Shown: positions 17,563-25,916, counted from the first letter of the stretch. The stretch is DNA of 64,000 nucleotides from Litoreibacter meonggei (GCF_003663885.1 NZ_RCCE01000002.1:1-64000), one strand, 5' to 3'. Numbers and translations are program-made. The notes: a model not told the origin generated them from the letters alone.

Positions 17563-17763
17563 TTAGGCCGTTGGCATCTCTGCCGACATCTCGTCTTCCG
17601 CTGCGGCCTCTGCTGCTGCGCTGTACTTTGACCACACGCCACCGATCGCGAAAGCTGCGAAGATGAACATCGCGTCGGCGATGGCCACGTCGTTGATCCA
17701 CGTTCCCAAGGCAAGCAGGCCAAGCGCCAGTACCAGGAGAAACTTTGTAAAGAGAACTTGCAT
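17563..17763 (-). CDS. Small two-helix membrane protein, unknown function
   Basis: A 66-residue product with two hydrophobic segments (FTKFLLVLALGLLALGTWI and IADAMFIFAAFAIGGVW), a short turn between them and an acidic Ala-rich tail ending ESMPTA-like residues. GAGGGG lies about eight bases before ATG 17763. It sits between dihydropyrimidinase and the ABC ATPase gene, on the same strand, so it is probably a member of the pyrimidine operon. Function is unknown; a helper of the importer is a guess from position only. Confidence 0.65.
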   Translation of the reverse strand: MQVLFTKFLLVLALGLLALGTWINDVAIADAMFIFAAFAIGGVWSKYSAAAEAAAEDEMSAEMPTA

Positions 17764-17874
17764 GTAAAAACCCCTCTGCGTGTCCCATGTCTGGGGAGAG
17801 GTTTCTCAGTGCATTCCGGCAATTCTGTGACACGATCCGGGCATTTCCTTCATTATTGTCCAATTTTGGCGACT

Positions 17875-19338
17875 TTAGACACCAGATGGAATGTTGAGCG
17901 GATTACGCTCGATTTTGCGGGGCGTATTGAGCGATTTCCATTTGCTAACTGCCTGAGACGCGCTGGCAAAGGCCGGACGGCGTACAAACTTGCCGCGGCC
18001 CGGCTGCGGTTGTGAGTTTTGACCATAGGCCCACACGACTTCACCTCGAGACAACGTGTAGCGCGGCTGCGCGGTCACGGTCATGCCCTCAAACACATTA
18101 TAGTCAATGATCGATTTTTGCGTACTGACCGCGATTTCGCGGCTGATGGTTGGATCCCAGACAACGACATCGGCGTCCCCGCCAACGTTTATTCCCCCCT
18201 TCATCGGGTAGATGTTGAGAATTTTAGCAATGTTGGACGACGTCGCCGCAACGAACTCTTCTGGTGTCAAACGACCGGTTTCAACCCCCTTGGTCCAGAG
18301 CATCGCCATACGTTCTTCCAACCCGCCCGTGCCGTTCGGAATGGTGGTGAAGTTGTCGAGCCCCATTTGCTTTTGCTTGTCGGTGAAAGCCGCATGATCG
18401 GTGGCGACGACTTGCAAAGATCCCGACGACAGCCCCGCCCACAGCGACGCCTGATGGTCCTTCGAACGGAACGGCGGCGACATCACACGGCGGGCCGCAT
18501 ATTGCCAATCTTTGTCAAAATATTCGGTTTCGTCGAGGGTCAGGTGCTGGATCAACGGCTCTCCGTAGACACGCATCCCTTTCTGGCGCGCCCGTCGGAT
18601 GGCCTCATGAGCCTGCTCGCAAGAAACGTGGACGATATAGAGTGGCGTGCCGGCGGCGTCGGCTATCATGATCGCACGGTTGGCGGCCTCGCCCTCGACC
18701 TCGGGCGGACGGGAATAGGCGTGGCCTTCGGGACCGGTGATTCCTTCGGCAAGATATTTCTGCTGCAGTTCCTGCACGATGTCGCCGTTTTCGGCGTGCA
18801 CCAAGGGCAATGCACCCAGCTCTGCACAGCGTTTGAACGAGGCGAACATCTCGTCATCTTCCACCATCAACGCGCCTTTGTAGGCCATGAAATGTTTGAA
18901 CGTATTGATGCCGCGTTCTTTAACAACGGCCTCCATCTCATTGAAAATACTCTCATTCCATCCCGTGATGGCCATGTGGTAAGAAATGTCGGTACAGATC
19001 TGGTCGCGTGACTTGCGATCCCAATCATCAATCGCATTCAGCAGCGAGCCATCTTCGCCGGGCAGGCAAAAATCAACCAGCATGGTTGTGCCACCCGCCG
19101 CGGCGGCGAAGGTGCCGGATTCGAACGTCTCGGCCGCGGTGGTGCCCATGAACGGCATTTCCAGATGCGTGTGCGGATCGATCCCGCCGGGAATGACATA
19201 GGCGCCTTCTGCGTCGATGGTCTCATCGCCTTTCAGGTTTTCGCCTATTTCGGCAATCTTTTCTCCTTCGATCAACACATCTGCTTTCCAGCTGCGATCC
19301 GCCGTGACGATCGTACCGCCTTTGATAACTTTACTCAT
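17875..19338 (-). CDS. hydA: Dihydropyrimidinase
   Basis: Opens dihydrouracil and dihydrothymine to N-carbamoyl-beta-amino acids (second step of reductive pyrimidine breakdown); cytosolic, binuclear zinc. The amidohydrolase metal motif HTHLE is at 56-60. The lysine that becomes carboxylated is Lys148 in TFKHFMAYKG, with Tyr153 beside it. Further ligand histidines lie in LPLVHAENGD and LYIVHVSCEQ, and the catalytic-type aspartate in VVATDHAAFT. The 487 residues match D-hydantoinase/dihydropyrimidinase, and the neighbours (PreA/PreT, ureidopropionase, RutR) favour the pyrimidine role over a hydantoin role. Confidence 0.95.
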   Translation of the reverse strand: MSKVIKGGTIVTADRSWKADVLIEGEKIAEIGENLKGDETIDAEGAYVIPGGIDPHTHLEMPFMGTTAAETFESGTFAAAAGGTTMLVDFCLPGEDGSLLNAIDDWDRKSRDQICTDISYHMAITGWNESIFNEMEAVVKERGINTFKHFMAYKGALMVEDDEMFASFKRCAELGALPLVHAENGDIVQELQQKYLAEGITGPEGHAYSRPPEVEGEAANRAIMIADAAGTPLYIVHVSCEQAHEAIRRARQKGMRVYGEPLIQHLTLDETEYFDKDWQYAARRVMSPPFRSKDHQASLWAGLSSGSLQVVATDHAAFTDKQKQMGLDNFTTIPNGTGGLEERMAMLWTKGVETGRLTPEEFVAATSSNIAKILNIYPMKGGINVGGDADVVVWDPTISREIAVSTQKSIIDYNVFEGMTVTAQPRYTLSRGEVVWAYGQNSQPQPGRGKFVRRPAFASASQAVSKWKSLNTPRKIERNPLNIPSGV

Positions 19339-19383
19339 GTGCGTCTCCCTTCGTGCTATTCAACGCAGTGCCAAGAGGCCCTG

Positions 19384-20076
19384 CTATTTCCTTCTGATCG
19401 CGAAACGCGTGCGCTGCGCGCCGGAGCCGCGAGTGACGACCATGTCAAGCAGCACCGCGTTCTTGTCGATGGAGTACACGGCGCGGCGTGTCTCGTTAAC
19501 CAGACCGACGTTCTTTGCCTTTGGGTCCAGCTCAGTTTTGGATCGCCAGACGCCGTCAGTCTCCGTGGTTTCGGTCACCAGTTCCGCAACACGCCCAAGT
19601 TGATCTATCGCCCGATACCGACAGGTGCCAAGGACGGCGAAACAGTCATGGGGCGCGTAGCGCGTCACGTCGGACGTGATGTTGGAGCGGGACGAGCGAA
19701 ACCGGTTATCCGCCGTCAGGCCAACCGGGATGAACAACTGGTTTCCGCGTGCGCTCACGGTCGTCTTTCCCAACGCCTCGGCTATCAAAGAGGCGATCTC
19801 TTCCAGATTTTCCGCCTCCGGCAATGTCAGAACCATTTGCCCGTTATAGGTGTAACGGTTGCCGCTGCGTTTGCGTGACGTGATGGACATCGTCGCGGGA
19901 ACTGGGGCCGCGTCATTTGTCAAGATGAAATTGTAGGTCGCCCCAGATGGCGGGCGAATAGCGTCCAGATTGGCCTCCGACCCAAGGCCGGAGCGAATGG
20001 AGACCGGCCCCTGCTGTGCGGAACAGCCTGCAAGAGCGAGACCTGCCAGCAAGAAAAGGGCCTTGAAGTGTTTCAC
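19384..20076 (-). CDS. Predicted lipoprotein of unknown function in the pyrimidine operon
   Basis: An N-terminal hydrophobic segment ends in the lipobox LALAGC, predicting lipid attachment and export. The mature domain (about 205 residues) is mixed alpha/beta with no motif I recognise; it contains an ISRKRSG-like basic turn and a pair CFAVLGTC. The start chosen is GTG 20076, whose GTGA overlaps the TGA stop of the amidohydrolase gene, with GGAGAT upstream. The longer frame to 20139 would add an unlikely Arg-rich leader. Translational coupling to hydC and the position before hydA tie its expression to pyrimidine catabolism. Its function is unknown. Confidence 0.75.
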   Translation of the reverse strand: MKHFKALFLLAGLALAGCSAQQGPVSIRSGLGSEANLDAIRPPSGATYNFILTNDAAPVPATMSITSRKRSGNRYTYNGQMVLTLPEAENLEEIASLIAEALGKTTVSARGNQLFIPVGLTADNRFRSSRSNITSDVTRYAPHDCFAVLGTCRYRAIDQLGRVAELVTETTETDGVWRSKTELDPKAKNVGLVNETRRAVYSIDKNAVLLDMVVTRGSGAQRTRFAIRRK

Positions 20077-21323
20077 CCAACGATCTCCGCCGTCTCGACG
20101 ACTGCATGGAACAAGACATTTGTCCCCGCTTCGGCCCATTCCGGGCTAATCTCTTCGGCCTCGTTATGGCTCAACCCGTCGACGCAGGGGCACATGACCA
20201 TGGCCGTTGGCGCAACACGGTTGATCCAGCACGCATCATGTCCAGCACCGGATATCAGGTTGATGTGTGAATACCCTAGCCGTTCCGCCGCGTTGCGCAC
20301 CGCAGTCACGCAACCCTCATCAAACGTCACCGGATCAAAGCCGCCGACCTTCTCCAGCTCAAGCCCCAAACCCATTTCATCGCAAATCCGCTTTGCGCCA
20401 TCGGCCAGTTGCTTTTCCATGTCCTCGATCACTGCAAGGTCGGGTGAGCGCAGATCGACCGTGAACACAACCTTACCCGGGATCACGTTGCGCGAGTTCG
20501 GGTAGACATCTATATGCCCCGCCGCGCCTACGGCATGAGGCGCGTGGGACCACGCAATCCCGTCCACCAGTTCCAGCACTCTGGCCATGCCCAACCCTGC
20601 GTTCTTGCGCATCGGCATCGGGGTGGAGCCGGTGTGGTTGTCCTTGCCGGTAATCGTCACCTGCGTCCAACTGAGGCCCTGTCCGTGTGTGACAACGCCG
20701 ATCTCTTTTTCTTCTGCTTCAAGAATTGGGCCTTGTTCGATGTGCAACTCAAAAAACGCGTGCATCTTGCGTGCGCCAACTTCCTCGTCGCCACGCCAGC
20801 CAATACGTTTTAGCTCGTCACCAAATTTTTTGCCCTCCGCATCTTCTCGGTCGTAAGCCCAATCTTGCGTATGAATCCCAGCAAAAACACCGGAGGACAG
20901 CATCGCTGGCGCATATCGCGTGCCCTCCTCGTTGGTGAAGTTGGTCACGATGATTGGGTGTTTGGTTTTGATGTTCAGGTCGTTCAGCGTGCGCAGGATT
21001 TCCAGCCCGCCCAAAACGCCAAGCACCCCGTCATACTTGCCGCCGGTCGGTTGCGTGTCGAGATGTGACCCCACATAGACCGGAAGCGCGTCGGGGTCTG
21101 TCCCCTCGCGCCGCGCGAACATGTTGCCCATCTGATCGAGGCCCATTGTGCAGCCAGCGGCCTCGCACCAGCTTTGGAACAAGGCGCGGCCTTCGCCATC
21201 CTCATCTGTCAGGGTTTGGCGGTTATTGCCCCCAGCGACGCCCGGACCAATCTTGGCCATCTCCATCAGGCTGTCCCACAGCCGCGCGCCATCAATCTTT
21301 AAATTCTCGCCAGGTGCTGCCAT
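20073..21323 (-). CDS. hydC: Zn-dependent amidohydrolase, probable beta-ureidopropionase
   Basis: M20-family hydrolase of the allantoate amidohydrolase / N-carbamoyl amino acid hydrolase group. Metal-binding and catalytic stretches are visible: VYVGSHLDTQPTGGKYDGVL, TNFTNEEGTRYAPAM, FELHIEQGPILE and SGAGHDACW. In this locus the likely substrates are N-carbamoyl-beta-alanine and N-carbamoyl-beta-aminoisobutyrate, the last step of reductive pyrimidine degradation that releases CO2 and ammonia. 416 residues is standard. First gene of the leftward operon, with a GGGGGAT ribosome site and a RutR-like operator about 15 bases upstream of its start codon. Confidence 0.92.
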   Translation of the reverse strand: MAAPGENLKIDGARLWDSLMEMAKIGPGVAGGNNRQTLTDEDGEGRALFQSWCEAAGCTMGLDQMGNMFARREGTDPDALPVYVGSHLDTQPTGGKYDGVLGVLGGLEILRTLNDLNIKTKHPIIVTNFTNEEGTRYAPAMLSSGVFAGIHTQDWAYDREDAEGKKFGDELKRIGWRGDEEVGARKMHAFFELHIEQGPILEAEEKEIGVVTHGQGLSWTQVTITGKDNHTGSTPMPMRKNAGLGMARVLELVDGIAWSHAPHAVGAAGHIDVYPNSRNVIPGKVVFTVDLRSPDLAVIEDMEKQLADGAKRICDEMGLGLELEKVGGFDPVTFDEGCVTAVRNAAERLGYSHINLISGAGHDACWINRVAPTAMVMCPCVDGLSHNEAEEISPEWAEAGTNVLFHAVVETAEIVG

Positions 21324-21337
21324 CTTATCCCCCAGTA

Positions 21338-21355
21338 TTTGACCAGTCGGTCAAA
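21338..21355. promoter_or_regulatory. RutR-like operator between hydC and rutR
   Basis: The core TTGACCAGTCGGTCAA matches the RutR consensus TTGACCANNTGGTCAA at 13 of 14 fixed positions; outer T and A extend the symmetry to 18 bases. It lies in the divergent promoter region of the amidohydrolase operon and the RutR-type regulator gene, close to the hydC ribosome site. Position suggests repression of the leftward operon and possible autoregulation. Confidence 0.75.
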
Positions 21356-21448
21356 GTAAGGCTACCAGTGGTCGGGGGGCTGTCAAGGATTCCCCTCGGA
21401 AAAACCGCCGCACATCACGGTAAATGCTAACGAAAGAGGCATTTCTTT

Positions 21449-22069
21449 ATGCCAAACGAACAAGAAACGGAGCGTCCGCGCACCCGCATCCAACAACGCA
21501 ACCGCGACCTTATTCTGGAGGCCGCGCTTGAGGTGTTCTCGACCCACGGATTTCGCGGCGCAACGCTGGACCAAATTGCCATCGAGGCAGGGCTATCAAA
21601 GCCCAACCTGCTTTACTATTTCGCCTCGAAAGAGGCCATTCATAACGAGCTGCTGTCGGGCCTGATGGACACATGGCTGGATCCAATGCGCGCCATGGAT
21701 TCCAACGGAGAGCCAATTGACGAGATCCTCGCCTATGTCGATCGCAAGCTGGAAATGAGCCGGATGTATCCTCGCGAAAGTCGCTTGTTCGCCAATGAAA
21801 TCGTCCAAGGGGCCCCGCGCATTCTGGACGCGTTGAAGGGGGAATTGAAGCAACTGGTCGACGAAAAAGTGGCTGTGATCCGCGATTGGACCAGCCAAGG
21901 CAAGATCGCGTCAGTGCATCCTTATCACCTGATTTTCTCGATCTGGTCACTGACGCAGCACTATGCCGATTTCGATGTCCAAGTGCGTGCGGTGCTTGGC
22001 GAAGAGGAGCCGTTTGACGCGGCCCCCGTCTATCTTCGGGAAGTTTTTCTCAAGATATTAACCCCTTAG
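21449..22069 (+). CDS. rutR: TetR-family regulator, RutR type
   Basis: N-terminal TetR helix-turn-helix (ILEAALEVFSTHGFRGATLD, then AGLSKPNLLYYFASKEAIHN). The C-terminal ligand domain aligns well with E. coli RutR as I remember it, for example the runs KLEMSRMYPRESRLF, LDALKGELKQLVDEK, VHPYHLIFSIWSLTQHYA and DFDVQVRAV. RutR senses uracil and thymine and controls pyrimidine catabolism. Here it sits between the two halves of a reductive pyrimidine locus, divergent from the hydC operon and convergent with preA with only three bases between stops. A RutR-like box lies upstream. Confidence 0.9.
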   Translation: MPNEQETERPRTRIQQRNRDLILEAALEVFSTHGFRGATLDQIAIEAGLSKPNLLYYFASKEAIHNELLSGLMDTWLDPMRAMDSNGEPIDEILAYVDRKLEMSRMYPRESRLFANEIVQGAPRILDALKGELKQLVDEKVAVIRDWTSQGKIASVHPYHLIFSIWSLTQHYADFDVQVRAVLGEEEPFDAAPVYLREVFLKILTP

Positions 22070-22072
22070 ATC

Positions 22073-23377
22073 CTATTCGGCAGCACACGTACCGGGGTTG
22101 TTCGGATGGGTGGTCCAGTTGGCGTATTCTTTTTCGACCACCTTTCCGGTACGCGGGTCGACCTCGCCGGCCTTCATCGGCAGCATCGAGATGCAGTCCT
22201 CGACCGGGCAGACGTCAACGCACAAGTTACACGCCACGCACTCCGCGTCGATGACTTCGAACACGCGATCCGCCGACATGGAAATCGCTTGGTGTGATGT
22301 GTCTTCGCAAGCGGCATAGCACCGACCACATTTGATGCAGGCGTCTTGGTCGATCTTCGCCTTGGCCACGTAATTGAGGTTCAAATATTGCCAGTCCGTG
22401 ACGTTCGGCACGGCCATCCCGACGAAGTCCTGAGTTGACGTGTAGCCCTTCTCGTCCATCCAGTCGGACAGGCCGGAGATCATTTCCTCCACCACTTTGA
22501 ACCCGTAGGTCATCGCTGCGGTGCAAACCTGCACGTTACCACAGCCAAGCGCCATGAACTCCGCTGCATCGCGCCATGTGGTGACGCCACCAATTCCCGA
22601 AATAGGCAAGCCCTTGGTCTCTGCATTGCGCGCAATTTCCGACACCATGGACATGGCAATCGGCTTGACCGCCGGACCGCAGTAGCCACCGTGCGAGCCC
22701 TTGCCGTCGATTGTCGGTTCCGGACTCATGATGTCGAGATTTACCGACGTAATGGAGTTGATCGTGTTGATCAGCGACACCGCATCCGCACCGCCCCGCA
22801 TGGCAGCCTCTGCCGGTTTGCGCACGTCGGTGATGTTCGGCGTCAGCTTCACGATCACCGGCTTGGAGTAATATTGCTTGCACCAACGGGTAACCATTTC
22901 GATGTATTCAGGCACCTGCCCAACAGCCGCCCCCATGCCACGCTCCGACATACCATGCGGGCAGCCGAAATTCAGCTCGATCCCGTCCGCGCCGGTCTCC
23001 TCGACCAGCGGCAGGATGTCTTTCCACGCCTGTTCGTCACAGGGCACCATCAGCGAGACGATGATCGCCCGGTCCGGATAGTCGGCTTTGACGCGAGCTA
23101 TTTCCTCAAGGTTGGTTTGCAATGGGCGGTCTGTGATCAGTTCGATGTTGTTGAGGCCCAGAAGTCGACGGTCTGCCCCATAGATCGCGCCATAACGCGG
23201 ACCATTTACGTTGACCACGGGTGGCCCTTCCGAGCCGAGCGTCTTCCAGACGACGCCGCCCCACCCTGCTTCAAAAGCGCGGCGGACGTTGTATTCCTTA
23301 TCCGTCGGCGGCGCGGAGGCCAGCCAGAACGGGTTGGGGGTTTTGATGCCCAAGAAGTCTGTCGTCAAATCGGCCAT
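22073..23377 (-). CDS. preA: NAD-dependent dihydropyrimidine dehydrogenase, subunit PreA
   Basis: Catalytic subunit that reduces uracil and thymine to the 5,6-dihydro forms (first step of the reductive pathway). The FMN-binding dihydroorotate-dehydrogenase-like barrel occupies about 1-330 (start FLGIKTPNPFWLASAPPTD, active-site segment LNFGCPHGMSERGMGAAVGQ). Two [4Fe-4S] motifs follow: CIKCGRCYAAC and CVACNLCVDVCP. 434 residues, typical PreA/PydA C-terminal part. It follows preT by one base, forming a two-gene operon with it. Confidence 0.95.
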   Translation of the reverse strand: MADLTTDFLGIKTPNPFWLASAPPTDKEYNVRRAFEAGWGGVVWKTLGSEGPPVVNVNGPRYGAIYGADRRLLGLNNIELITDRPLQTNLEEIARVKADYPDRAIIVSLMVPCDEQAWKDILPLVEETGADGIELNFGCPHGMSERGMGAAVGQVPEYIEMVTRWCKQYYSKPVIVKLTPNITDVRKPAEAAMRGGADAVSLINTINSITSVNLDIMSPEPTIDGKGSHGGYCGPAVKPIAMSMVSEIARNAETKGLPISGIGGVTTWRDAAEFMALGCGNVQVCTAAMTYGFKVVEEMISGLSDWMDEKGYTSTQDFVGMAVPNVTDWQYLNLNYVAKAKIDQDACIKCGRCYAACEDTSHQAISMSADRVFEVIDAECVACNLCVDVCPVEDCISMLPMKAGEVDPRTGKVVEKEYANWTTHPNNPGTCAAE

Positions 23378-23378
23378 G

Positions 23379-24722
23379 CTATTTGCCTCCCATCAATGTG
23401 GAATGAATGTCTTCCGCCGCATCACGGCCCTCGGCCACGGCTGTCACGGTCAAATCGTCGCCACCGGAGGCGCAATCGCCCCCAGCCCAGACGCCTTTTA
23501 CTGACGTGGCCCCCGCCGCTGACACCGCGATCTTGCGCCCGTCGAGGTCCAGCATCTCCGGCGCGCCCTCAAGCGTTTGCCCGATGGCTTTGAACACCTG
23601 ATCTGCCTTGAGGCGAAACGTCTCGCCGGTGCCTTTCAGTTTATCGTCGTTAGAAGTCGTATACTCAAACTCTGCCTCGGCCACGGCACCGTTGCCATGC
23701 ACCGCAACGGGTTGCGCGTTTGCAATGATGCGAACACCTTTCGACGTTGCCAGATCCTGCTCGAAACGCGAGGCGCCCATTTGGTCCTGCCCGCGTCGGT
23801 AGACGATCGTCACGTTCTCCGCACCTAACAGCTTGGATTGCACGGCGGCATCAACCGCCGTCATCCCGCCACCGATCACCACGACATCGCGCCCAACCGG
23901 CAAGGCTGTCAGGTTCGACGCTTGGCGTAAGTCAGCGATGAAAGAGACGGCGTCGGATACGCCCTCTCTTTCTTCGCCGGCGGCGCGCAGGGAGTTCACG
24001 CCGCTTAACCCGATGCCGAGGAACACGGCATCGTATTCGTTCTGAAGCTCGTCCAGGCTGAGGTCCTGACCCAGCCTCTGCCCCATCTCGACGGTAATGC
24101 CGCCAATTTTCAGAAGCCAGTCGACTTCCTGCGCCGCGAAATCATCGGTCGATTTATAGGCGGCGATACCAAACTCGTTCAGCCCGCCCGCCTTTGGGCG
24201 CGCATCGAACAGCACGACGTCATGGCCGTGCATGGCCAGCCGGTGCGCGCAAGACAGGCCTGCGGGCCCTGCCCCGACGACAGCCACGCTTTTGCCGGTC
24301 GATGCCGCGCGGGAGAACGGGTGTTTCCCCGCGTCCATCAATGTGTCTGTGGCGAAGCGTTGAAGGCGGCCGATCTCGACCGGCTTACCCTCGGCGGCCT
24401 CGCGAACGCAGGCCTCCTCGCAAAGTGTCTCGGTCGGGCAAACGCGGGCGCACATGCCGCCAAGGATGTTTTGCGTCAAGATCGTTTTGGCCGCAGCTTC
24501 CGGCGTGCCGGTTTGGATTTGGCGAATGAACAATGGGATGTCGATATCGGTCGGACAGGCAGTTATGCAGGGCGCGTCATGGCAGAAGTAACACCGATCG
24601 GCGGCGACTGCCGCCTCATGCGGCGCGTAGGCCGGATGCAGATCGTCAAAGTTCTCTGACAGAGTCTCGGCGCTTAATCTGCCGGATGTGATACCGGGTG
24701 TCATGGGCGTGGCGTCGGGCAT
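23379..24722 (-). CDS. preT: NAD-dependent dihydropyrimidine dehydrogenase, subunit PreT
   Basis: Electron-transfer subunit passing electrons from NAD(P)H through FAD and Fe-S clusters to PreA. The N-terminal glutamate-synthase-like Fe-S domain has cysteines in CYFCHDAPC, TACPTD, CARVCPTETLC and EEAC. The FAD/NAD domains have VVGAGPAGLSCAHRL and VVIGGGMTAVDAAVQS. I chose ATG 24722 because GGAGAG lies just upstream; a GTG at 24764 is in frame but lacks a ribosome site. A symmetric element resembling a RutR site lies about 50 bases upstream of this start. Confidence 0.93.
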   Translation of the reverse strand: MPDATPMTPGITSGRLSAETLSENFDDLHPAYAPHEAAVAADRCYFCHDAPCITACPTDIDIPLFIRQIQTGTPEAAAKTILTQNILGGMCARVCPTETLCEEACVREAAEGKPVEIGRLQRFATDTLMDAGKHPFSRAASTGKSVAVVGAGPAGLSCAHRLAMHGHDVVLFDARPKAGGLNEFGIAAYKSTDDFAAQEVDWLLKIGGITVEMGQRLGQDLSLDELQNEYDAVFLGIGLSGVNSLRAAGEEREGVSDAVSFIADLRQASNLTALPVGRDVVVIGGGMTAVDAAVQSKLLGAENVTIVYRRGQDQMGASRFEQDLATSKGVRIIANAQPVAVHGNGAVAEAEFEYTTSNDDKLKGTGETFRLKADQVFKAIGQTLEGAPEMLDLDGRKIAVSAAGATSVKGVWAGGDCASGGDDLTVTAVAEGRDAAEDIHSTLMGGK

Positions 24723-24770
24723 GGTCTCTCCGGGCTGCGTCAACATATCTGCAAAGTGTGCCACAGTTCA

Positions 24771-24794
24771 AAATTTTATCAACTGGTAAAATTT
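24771..24794. promoter_or_regulatory. Symmetric element upstream of preT, degenerate RutR-like operator
   Basis: Perfect 8-base arms AAATTTTA and TAAAATTT flank TCAACTGG. The inner 16 bases TTTATCAACTGGTAAA (24775-24790) match the RutR consensus at 11 of 14 fixed positions. It occupies the short gap between the MBL hydrolase stop and the preT start, where a preTA promoter should be. Confidence 0.55.
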
Positions 24795-24810
24795 AGGAGG
24801 TCAAGACCCG

Positions 24811-25608
24811 CTATAACGTGAACTTGCCATCAGGGCCGCGATCCAGCCGCCAGCAGTAGTCCGGCCCCTCCCGTGGGAACAACGTCGTCACAAGTGGGTC
24901 GTGGCCCGGTATGATAAGAGAGCGGTCAGACGCGAGCTTGTGCAACCGCACAAAGCCGTCCAGCATATTCTCAAGATCAACAACGATTGGGAATGGTTTG
25001 TTTTCAAACATGTTTTCGTAATAGTGAGACGCGTCAGACGCAAGACAAAGCCACCCTGCCTCCGTCCGAACCCGCACCGCCTGCAACCCGCGCGAATGGC
25101 CCCCTAAACAATGCACCGTCACGCCCTCGGCCACTTCGCCATCGCCGTCGTAAAAGACACAGCGCCCTTGGTAGACGCGTTTTACGGCCTCGCAGACATG
25201 ATCCGCCGTAAATGGCATTTTCAGCGTATCATGGCACATGCAAGGACCCGTCGCATAAGCCATCTCGGCCTCTTGCAGATGAATCGTAGCGTTCGGGAAC
25301 AGGTGCAATCCGCCAGCGTGATCATAGTGAAGATGCGTCACGATGAGCTGCGTAATGTCTTCGGCTTTCAGCCCAACTCCTGCCAATGCGTCTCGCGGGT
25401 CACGTAAAATCGGACGATCGCGCGACGTGGCCTCGTCGGTATCATAACCCGTATCGACAAGGATCACCTCTTTCCCCCGCCGCAGCACCCAAATAAAGTA
25501 GTCCATCGCATGCGGCGCGTCGTGGTTGTCGTCGAATATGAAGCTATCCGCCCGCGTTCGGCTGTTTCGCTGTGCGTATTTTAGGGCATGAACCTGCCAC
25601 GCGCTCAT
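24811..25608 (-). CDS. Metallo-beta-lactamase-fold hydrolase (AHL-lactonase-like family)
   Basis: Cytosolic MBL-fold protein with the zinc motif THLHYDHAGG and further metal ligands in LGGHSRG, CLASDASHYY and IIPGHDP. The layout matches the N-acyl-homoserine lactonase / AttM-BlcC family, about 265 aa. The family hydrolyses lactones (AHLs, gamma-butyrolactone), but the substrate here is unknown. It overlaps the upstream ABM gene by four bases, so the two are co-expressed, and the pair is divergent from a dehydrogenase operon. The context suggests a lactone or sugar-acid intermediate rather than quorum quenching. Confidence 0.85.
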   Translation of the reverse strand: MSAWQVHALKYAQRNSRTRADSFIFDDNHDAPHAMDYFIWVLRRGKEVILVDTGYDTDEATSRDRPILRDPRDALAGVGLKAEDITQLIVTHLHYDHAGGLHLFPNATIHLQEAEMAYATGPCMCHDTLKMPFTADHVCEAVKRVYQGRCVFYDGDGEVAEGVTVHCLGGHSRGLQAVRVRTEAGWLCLASDASHYYENMFENKPFPIVVDLENMLDGFVRLHKLASDRSLIIPGHDPLVTTLFPREGPDYCWRLDRGPDGKFTL

Positions 25609-25895
25609 TGGTGTACCTCGTTGAAGAAGCGCACGTCTTTGCCCGTCACCATTCCGTCGATGGCAGATTGGAAAGCCGCATAATGCGCGCTGGCGGTATG
25701 CGCCTTGAAGGCTGCTTCGTCATCATACACTTCGTACAAGAATACCTCTGTAGGGCGGGCGGTATCCATGCAAACATCGAACTGCCGACAACCCGGCTCG
25801 TCTTTCAGTGAGGTGTTCGCATTTTCCAGCATGGCTACCTTGAAGGCGTCCAATTGGGCGGGATCAATTTCAAACGTAACGGCGAGAGCGAACAT
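25605..25895 (-). CDS. ABM-domain protein (putative quinol monooxygenase / YgiN-LsrG-like)
   Basis: A 96-residue dimeric alpha/beta-barrel type domain (Antibiotic biosynthesis monooxygenase family). It starts MFALAVTFEID, continues with NTSLKDEPGCRQFDVCMD and has FLYEVYDDEAAFKAHTAS, the usual FxLYEVYxDxxAxxxH pattern of this family. Members act as small cofactor-free monooxygenases or isomerases; the precise reaction cannot be inferred. ATG 25895 is preferred over a longer frame to 25958 because the domain begins there. Confidence 0.82.
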   Translation of the reverse strand: MFALAVTFEIDPAQLDAFKVAMLENANTSLKDEPGCRQFDVCMDTARPTEVFLYEVYDDEAAFKAHTASAHYAAFQSAIDGMVTGKDVRFFNEVHQ

Positions 25896-25916
25896 TAGGC
25901 AGTCCTTTTGGTTATT

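Noticed and set aside
18019-19011. A 330-codon frame antisense to dihydropyrimidinase
   Set aside because: It is the complement of a gene with intact catalytic motifs and encodes no recognisable motif.
21366-21376. A second RutR-like site (ACCAGTGGT) just before rutR
   Set aside because: The spacing between half-sites is one base short and the outer TTG/CAA bases are missing.
24811-25608. Quorum-quenching AHL lactonase
   Set aside because: The fold family fits, but no luxI/luxR gene is present and the gene is coupled to an ABM protein in a catabolic context, so the specific role is not supported.
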